Source of the DNA: Buddleja alternifolia
Taxonomy: Eukaryota; Streptophyta; Magnoliopsida; Lamiales; Scrophulariaceae
Assembly: GCA_019426215.1 (NCBI GenBank)
Contig: CM033400.1
Location: forward strand, 16,290,568 to 16,354,567
Length of the DNA stretch: 64,000 nt
Direction of reading: 5' to 3'
The translations under genes and the position numbers were made by a program. Positions 57,353 to 64,000 of this stretch are shown piece by piece; the first letter of the stretch is position 1, and the number at the start of each line of letters is the position of its first letter. Below the pieces are notes generated by a model. It had not been told where the DNA came from. It did not search any database and worked only from the letters and a program-made list of their open reading frames with translations.

Positions 57353-59493
57353 TGTAAGGATCGGTATGCCCCCACAAGCGATGCCGGCGCAACGGAAGAA
57401 ATAAAGTATATAAAACACATATATATCGGCATCCCAATCTAGGGGGTCAAAGTAATGCACAACAAAAACTAATACGAGTAAAGGGGTTTTAAACCGATTA
57501 CAAGATTTGGGGTTTTATTAAGTGAGGGTGTAAAACCACAACACAAGGAAAACCAGAAAAAACCTTTGGCTCTCATTTTCGAATCCTCACCTCAACATGG
57601 AGGGGTTCGAATCAAACCACCATAAGCTCCTAAAGCAAGAAGCCTCTACAAGGACACACCTCAATTAAGTTCATACCTTAAGCAAAAGATTGGATAGATA
57701 TATGCTCTAAGGAAATGGAGTCTATGTAGCGAAAGGTGGAAGACAAGAAGAGTTACTAAAAGAAATATCTATGGAAGATAATCTTTTACAACTAATCTTC
57801 AAGAAGAAGTTCTATAGAAGAAAGTCTTCAAGAATCACAAGAGAAGCTAGAAAAATCTAAAGATGAAGAACTAAGCTCTAAGCTGTTTTTTTTCTTTCTA
57901 AGTTTTCATCAAGTTTTAAATGAGAGCAAGAACACCTCCTTTTATAGCCACCAATTTTCGGCCATATGGTGTTAGGTGGAGTAGAAGACTTGTTTTTCTT
58001 CACCTACCACCTCATTCTCACCTACCATTCCATTCTCAACTACCACCACATGTGTAAGAGAATATTTTTCATTTTCTTCTTCATTTAAAAAACATTACAA
58101 GTCAAACTTTGACTAGCTTTGAATTTCACTCTTGTGACTTCATATAATTAAGTCCAACTTAATTAAAATGACTCCCAAGTCTTCCAAGACTTGTTAATTA
58201 AATAATCTTCATGATCAATTAATAGTAAAATTAGTAGCTTAAATAAATTCCCGGATAATAATAATTTCCGTTAATGATTAATCTCCAAGATTAATTAATA
58301 GAAAAATTATTTTCCCAAGCCTACTAATTAAAATGTCTTCCACTTAATCAATTAATCTCATTAATCAATTTCACTTTAATCCTAAATCGGATTAATATTC
58401 ACATAGTAATTGAACTTTTTTGAGTAAGTGTGTAACCCCATTGTAGGTTCGTTCATGTACTAGTAGTAGAAACACAACCCCGTTTGGCATTTGCGATTTT
58501 CATTGCTAGATTTAATTACTCCAAGTATTTTAATCCGACCAAGAATTAATTACTGATTAATTCATGGTTCCTACAAATCAAGGTTAGTACTAGCCACGCG
58601 CCAAGAAGACCTAGCCATGAACGATTATTAGGTGACCTTTCCGCATTACGATTTTCGCATAAGTAAAATCCTTCCATCAAATATCCCGATCGAATCTAGG
58701 ACTTGGATGTCAGTCGAAATCCCAGTAACTCGATTCTATGTATATCGATCTAAGTGACATTGACCAATTTATCAATCGAGCGAGGAAACACTGCGCCTCC
58801 TTATTGATACTACTCCGGCCGGAGGTTCCCATGGTCAATACACTGTGAAGTACATAGGATATGCGCCGATGCTAATGATCAGTGACGGATTCTCTCTTGG
58901 CACTCATGCGCCTCCGTACATAACCAGACTGGACCCAATATGCCCCACTTTATGACTCACCTGGAATGGTGTGACAAATCTAAGTACAGTGGGCGATGCA
59001 CGAGACGACCAATGGTGCCTCAAGTCATGAGGACCAATCTTATGCCTACGTAACCGAGGAGATTCCAAATTCGACATTGACTCCAATATGGAATCTCGGC
59101 GGGGTTGTTCAGTTTACTCGATCCAACGAGAACCCACATACATGCACTGATGTACACCGTATCAGTATCCATGGAATAGGATACACTCTCCAAGAGTGTG
59201 CATTGTACGTGCAAGTCTTTACGAGTCATTGATATCCCTATCTCAATGATTCTATGACTTGGAACATTTTTAAGACCACAACCTTAGAGACATATTCCAT
59301 GATTGGCATCCCCGATACCAAACACATCTCATAGCTTAAGAGTGATCTAGGGGACTTTATCTAATTGCATATAATGATAAGATAAAGAAGAATATGCCTT
59401 TTATTAAATAACTTGACAAGATACAATATAAGACTGTTTAAAGAGTCGGCTACTACGCCCAACAAATGGCACGTCGGGCACCTAACTCTTTCA
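57353..59493 (-). repeat. 5' LTR of element F
   Basis: 2141 bp; the longer of the pair because it keeps 58055-58495. TATA box CTATAAAAGG on the minus strand at 57938-57947, so the extra 441 bp lies 100-550 bp upstream of it, in the U3 region. Confidence 0.93.
57938..57947 (-). promoter_or_regulatory. TATA box in 5' LTR of element F
   Basis: CTATAAAAGG on the minus strand; the partner LTR has TTATAAAAGG at 51038-51047. Confidence 0.7.
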
Positions 59494-59498
59494 GTATA

Positions 59499-61688
59499 TG
59501 ACAGGTTCAGAGAAGAAAATTCCAATCTCAGAGTCATGTTATTTGGAACAATCAATGATTTTCCGGAAAGAGCAAACCTCGAGGGATATGGTGTACATGG
59601 CCAATGTGGATGCCCCATATGTGTCAAGAGTACAGATCAATATCGATTGACACACTCTCAGAAATATGCATTCCAAGCGCATCAGAGATGGCTAAATCGA
59701 AACCATAGATATCGTTGGTGGAAAAAAGCTTTCAATGGGAATATAGAAGAAGGCCGAGCTCCTAAGTGCTTGACTAGTGAAGAAGTGTTTGAGAATATAA
59801 AAGACTTGGAGGTTAAATTTGGAAAGACTTTTGCAGGTGGACTTGCAAAAACTGGGTGGAAAAAAAGGTCAATTTTCTTTGAGTTGTCGTATTGGACGTC
59901 TTTACATGTTAGACGTTTTCTTGATATTATGCATATTGAGAAAAATGTATTTGATAGTGTCATTGGTACACTTCTAAATGTTCCCGGAAAGACAAAAGAT
60001 GGCGTAAAGGCAAGGTTAGACTTGGTTGAAATGAAGATAAGAGAAAAATTGGCACCAACAAATAAGGGAAAACGTACTTATTTGCCTCCAGCAGCTCACA
60101 CTCTATCCAGGAAAGAAAAAATTGCATTATGTGAGTTTCTTAATGGAGTGAAAGTTCCAGAAGGGTATTCTTCATACATTAGCAGTCTTGTATCAATGAA
60201 GGACTTGAAGCTAAAGCACATGAAGACTCACGATTGTCATGTGATCATGGATCATTTGCTACCAATTTCTATACAGGCCATTTTGCCAAAAAGGTGAGAA
60301 AAACTATAACTTCATTATGTTTCTTCTTCAAAGCAATGTGGAGCAAGGTGTTTGATCCTGAACAATTGCCTGCACGTAAGAAACAAATTGCCATCACTTT
60401 GTGCGAGCTTGAGATGTATTTTCCACCAGCGTTTTTTGATATAATGACTCATCTACCTATTCACTTGGCTAGAGAGACACAACTATGTGGACCGGCTTTT
60501 ATGAGATCTATGTATCCGGCTGAGCGTTATATGAAGGTATTAAAAGGCTACGTGAAAAATCGTAGTCGATCGGAAGGTTGCATTGTTGAACGGTACATAG
60601 TTGATGAAGCGATTACATTTTGCACAGAATATCTGAAAGATTCTAACGTTGCAGAGCTTCCAAAGTCTCATGTTGTGGGAGGGAGAACAAAAGGAGAAAG
60701 CGTACTTGGAAAACAATTAGTTAGTGTTCCTTGCACACAAAGGGATCAGGCACACCTATATGTGTTCCACAACACCGACAAGGTTGAGCCATATGTTCAA
60801 GAACACAAGGATCAACTTAGTTGATTAAATCCAAATAAAAATGAGAGTTGGATTTCAAGAGAGCATAATAAGAGCTTCTCTGATTGGTTCCGAAAGCATA
60901 TTCACGAGAAACAAAACGAGAATCCACTTTCAGTTTTAGATAAATTGGCACGGTTGTCGATGGGACCGGGCAGACTTGTATTTTCTCATTCAGGTTATCG
61001 TATAAATGGTCGCACATTCTATACAAAAGACCAAGATGAACGGAGTACAATGCAGAATAGTGGGGTGAGTCTTGTAGCTCAAGCAATGCATATCTCAAGT
61101 GCGAGAGATAATAACCCTATCTATGCTCATTTATCATATTATGGGGTGATTGAACATATATGGGAGCTAGATTATAGTTGGTTTCGGGTGCCTGTATTTG
61201 GGTGTAGGTGGGCTGACAATAAAAATGATGTCGATAATAGTGAAATAGGCTTCAGTCGAGTAGACCTTGAGAGGGTGGGTTACAAAGATGAACCTTTCAT
61301 TTTGGCATCACAAGATACGCAAGTGTTTTTTGTCACCGATCTTATTGATAAGAGGTGGTCAATTGTTTTATCGGCAAACAAAAATACTTGTATGGAGGAT
61401 GATAGTTCATATAGTGATGATGATGGAGAAAATCCTATCTTACGTGATTCATAAGCCACTGATAGTGATGGTGACTTGGATATCAGTGATGATGAATTGT
61501 ATATGCGACAAGATCACCAAGAGGGGATGTGGATTAATCCATCTATTCGTCAACGTACTAAACAAAAGGGTCGTACTGGGGGAAGCAAAAGATTACTAGC
61601 TCAACGACAAAAAGAAAACGATGAAAGTTATTTGAACTTATGTGCTAATTATATGATATACTTATTTCCTAAACGTTTTTTCATATAA
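59499..61688 (+). pseudogene. CACTA Tnp2-type transposase, 3' part
   Basis: Continues the gene interrupted at 50455: the codon that follows the GTATA duplication resumes YDRFREENSNLRVML, in frame if one duplication copy and element F are ignored. Transposase_21 core to about 60000 (CGCPICVKST zinc-type motif, HIEKNVFDS). A frameshift near 60290 leads into the DUF4218 region (60290-60700; SLCFFFKAM, ELEMYFPPAFFDIMTH, YPAERYMK). A TGA at 60822-60824, then DUF4216 (60950-61400; NGRTFYTKDQDE, WFRVPVFGCRWAD). TAA at 61452-61454 precedes an acidic tail still in frame to 61688. These three domains in this order are usual for plant CACTA transposases. Decayed. Confidence 0.9.
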
Positions 61689-62261
61689 GCACTTGTTAGT
61701 GTATGAGTCAGGGGTCTCTTGTTAGTTTATGAATTGAAAAATTATGTTATTGCATAATGAAACTAACTTCTGTATTTTTGGCTTTTGTAGGCCGACATTG
61801 TATACCGGCGCCGCCACCACCACCGCCACAGCCACAACCGCTCTCTCCTCCTTCTCTACGACCACCACCGCCCCCTTCACCACTACCATGACCACCACCG
61901 TAAGCTTCTTCTTTCTCGCTCTCTATATATGATTACGAGTTTTATTATTTGAATACATATCATGAGTATAGCGTGTTTGTTGATATGTATTTTGATTATG
62001 TATCGTGATTGGATCAATATGTGTTGTTTTGTTGACATCGTTTAATGCATTTATGGTTTTGTGAAATTTGATTGGTTTTGTGAAAGAATTGATGGATTGG
62101 TTTTGTTATTTGCAATTTTGGGGGAAGATTAAGTCGAGAACTTGGTAAAAAAATTTGCGTCGTTACTCTGCCGAATTTTTTCTAAAATAATGGTGGTGTT
62201 ACTTTGTACTATATATTTGGTATATGAATCTAAATTCTGTATTTTTGGCTTCTGTAGGTCG
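61689..62261 (+). promoter_or_regulatory. Intergenic region with leader exon and leader intron of the second CACTA gene
   Basis: A CCACC/CT-rich block (61800-61899) ends at donor ACC-GTAAGC; the acceptor TTCTGTAG (62250-62257) lies 4 bases before the ATG at 62262. Inside are the module shared with the other gene (62117-62190) and two copies of CTGTATTTTTGGCTT-TGTAG (61771-61790 and 62237-62257). So the CACTA genes seem to have similar leaders. Confidence 0.5.
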
Positions 62262-64000
62262 ATGGATTCTGGGGCTGCTGCAAACAAACGTGTTGAAAGT
62301 GAGATACGTAGAGGTATCGCTGCAATGAAAAAAGTCATAAATGCCAGAAGTAAAGGCTTAAAGCTACCAGTCGGCTGGAATCGGAATGGCCAACCAATTG
62401 ACCCAAATAAATCAACATTTGTTGGTTACATTGGAGTCATAGCTCATGACAGGGTGCCGATTACCATCAGTGATTGGCGACACGTCTCGGAAGCAACAAA
62501 ATCAGCAATTTGGAATAAAATAGCTGTAAGTTGGTTATTATCATGTTTCTAATTAATTGATTAATCTATTTTTTGTTTATTCAATTTTCTCAAAATTATA
62601 ATTTCATATATACTTTGTTGTTTGTTTTTCATAGTTGGCCTTTGATATTGAAGAAAGTAGACAAAAATTTGTCATGGCCGAAGCTGGAAAGCTAGAGCGA
62701 AACTTCAGGAGCTTCTTGAGCAGAGTGTGGGTAGAGGATGGTAATGGGAATATTAATTCCAGCCCACCCCAAAAATATAATATATCTCAAGAAGATTGGA
62801 CAACGTTTTTACATATACGGAAAAGTGAACCTTTCCTGGTAATTATTTTAATTTACGGTTTCATTTGTTGCATATTGCGTTTATACGAACATTGACTAAT
62901 GTTTTGATTATGTAATGAACAACAATTAAGTAGGGACAATCAGGAAAGAGCAAAGGACCCTGAATATCCCTATAGGAAATCACGTGTTGGATATGCTCAA
63001 CTGGAGCAAATTGAGGTATGTAGTTCGTTTAACAGTGAATCATTACAAGTTTTCTAATAAAAATTCCATGTTAATACATATATAGATTTAATCATAATAT
63101 AGATGGAAAAAAGAAAGGAAGCTGGGTCAGGCCCCTCAGACGTGACACGAGCACTCGTGTGGAGGATTGCACATTATGACAGCCAGCATAACAATGATAA
63201 TGTCAATGTTAAAAGAGTAGTGCATGAAATTGTGAGTTATTTGCAATTTTAGCTATATCATGTGTTATATGTTTTTTTTGGAATTTTTTTTAAGAGCAAA
63301 GTTCACTAATTTTTAAATGTATTATTACAGGAGTGCTTATCACAGGAGGGTAGCAATAGTGGAATCGAGAGGACCCGGAATGATATATTGGCTAAAGCTC
63401 TTAAGAAGAAGGAACATTCAGGTCGCGTTAGGGGAGTAGGCTTTGGGGTATCACAAAAACACTATTTTATTGACAAAAAACCTTCTAAAGATGGGGAGAT
63501 TGATAACTTGAAAAACATGGTGCACATGCTCACTTCATCACTATCCTCATTGCGACGCGAGTTTGACGAGCATAAGGGGTCTAGGTCGCAGCAGCCACAT
63601 GAAGATGAGGCGGTTTCTTTGAAAGATAGTTGCCCAGATCCAGTTAAGAACCTTCCTCAAGTAATGATATGAAATTATTAAGTGATCATATAACTTGCAA
63701 TTCATTAAAATACACAAATTTTTCTAATATAATGGTGTGTATATATATATATATATATTTATATATGTAGGTTGTGGCGCCATGTCAATTGTCACTTTCA
63801 ACACCGTCTTATCGTTTGGTGGCTAAAGGACAAATGTACAATCGACCAGATGATAGAACGCTGCATACACTTCCATTACCCACCTACCTTGTGAAAGTGA
63901 TGATTGACATCGCAATTGAAGATATTGCACCCCTACCAGTCCCTCTCGCTGATGAAGGAGTGTTCACAGTTTCTGAGGCTGTGGGATACATTGTTGCTTG
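62262..64000 (+). CDS. Second CACTA gene, Transposase_24/DUF8039-like, partial at the window edge
   Basis: ATG at 62262 begins MDSGAAANKRVESE. Predicted exons: 62262-62525, 62635-62838, about 62930-63015, 63103-63231, 63331-63660, 63771-edge, with GT-AG borders except an unclear start of the third. The first two carry a Transposase_24 (Ptta/En/Spm)-like region: VGYIGVIAHDRVPITISDWR, SAIWNKIA, RSFLSRVW, GYAQLEQIE. The fifth has a probable coiled coil (LKNMVHMLTSSLSSLRREF). The sixth matches DUF8039 (STPSYRLVAKGQMY, TLHTLPLPTYLVKV, VSEAVGYIVA). This looks like the CACTA accessory gene, which in some elements continues into a Ulp1-type protease; that would lie beyond the edge. No stop seen in the joined exons apart from the uncertain third. 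Confidence 0.78.

Larger units (their letters stand above)
50456..59493 (-). mobile_element. Ty1/copia element F, complete ends, inside the CACTA transposase gene
   Basis: TG...CA LTRs at 50456-52148 and 57353-59493, flanked by a perfect GTATA duplication (50451-50455, 59494-59498). Minus-strand order: 5' LTR, perfect initiator-Met primer site, leader, gag, integrase, reverse transcriptase, RNase H, polypurine tract, 3' LTR. The protease is missing. LTRs look very similar apart from one 441-bp gap. A Tork/TAR-like pol; clade not certain. Confidence 0.95.
46208..64000 (+). mobile_element. CACTA (En/Spm) transposon, left end to beyond the window
   Basis: The left terminus reads CACTACTACAAAAA, the signature end of plant CACTA elements, preceded by TCA (candidate 3-bp duplication). 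Subterminal AGCGGTTTT/AAAACCGCT repeats follow. Inside are a Tnp2-type transposase gene (49311-61688) and a second gene (62262 to the edge). A hAT-like element and copia element F are inserted in it. The right end is outside the window. The transposase is broken, so this copy cannot move by itself. Confidence 0.9.

Overview
This window looks like plant nuclear DNA, probably a eudicot, from a repeat-rich intergenic region. It is not bacterial or viral. The evidence is Ty1/copia LTR retrotransposons primed by initiator tRNA-Met, a CACTA (En/Spm) DNA transposon, a hAT-type element, GT-AG introns and AT-rich spacers. I found no host gene, tRNA, rRNA or CRISPR array. Almost everything is a transposon or a fragment of one, inserted inside one another.

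Layout. (1) 1-1668: the 3' part of a gypsy-like LTR; 1669-2075: a plus-strand copia leader fragment. (2) The oldest layer is copia element C (minus strand), now in three pieces: 2076-2947, 25628-27241 and 42874-45830. (3) Copia element A (2953-25622, minus) sits inside C, with target duplication CCTTG. (4) Copia element B (9196-23128, minus, SIRE/Maximus-like, nearly intact) sits inside A, with target duplication ATTTT. (5) The gag gene of C is split by plus-strand copia D (27242-32275), a truncated LTR (32276-33107) and a 5'-truncated relative of B, element E (33108-42873). (6) From 46208 to the window end is one CACTA transposon. It carries a hAT-like insertion (46354-47778, target duplication GTAACCGG), a decayed Tnp2-type transposase gene split by copia F (50456-59493, minus, target duplication GTATA), and a second intron-containing gene (Transposase_24/DUF8039 type) that runs off the right edge.

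How the genes work. Each copia element encodes or once encoded Gag, protease, integrase, reverse transcriptase and RNase H for its own copy-and-paste cycle. Elements B and E also carry a large third gene after pol, in the place where SIRE-type elements have an envelope-like ORF. It has two short phase-1 introns at the same places in both copies. A TATTTAAA box lies about 115 nt before its start in both copies. I consider this the most interesting system here. The CACTA element encodes its transposase and an accessory protein; both genes start with a similar CCACC-rich leader plus intron and share a repeated upstream module.

Decay follows nesting order. C and D are badly broken, A has many stops and frameshifts, E has many stops, B has one pol stop and two third-gene frameshifts plus one stop, and F has a gag frameshift, one pol stop and a lost protease. 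LTR identities were judged by eye, not computed.
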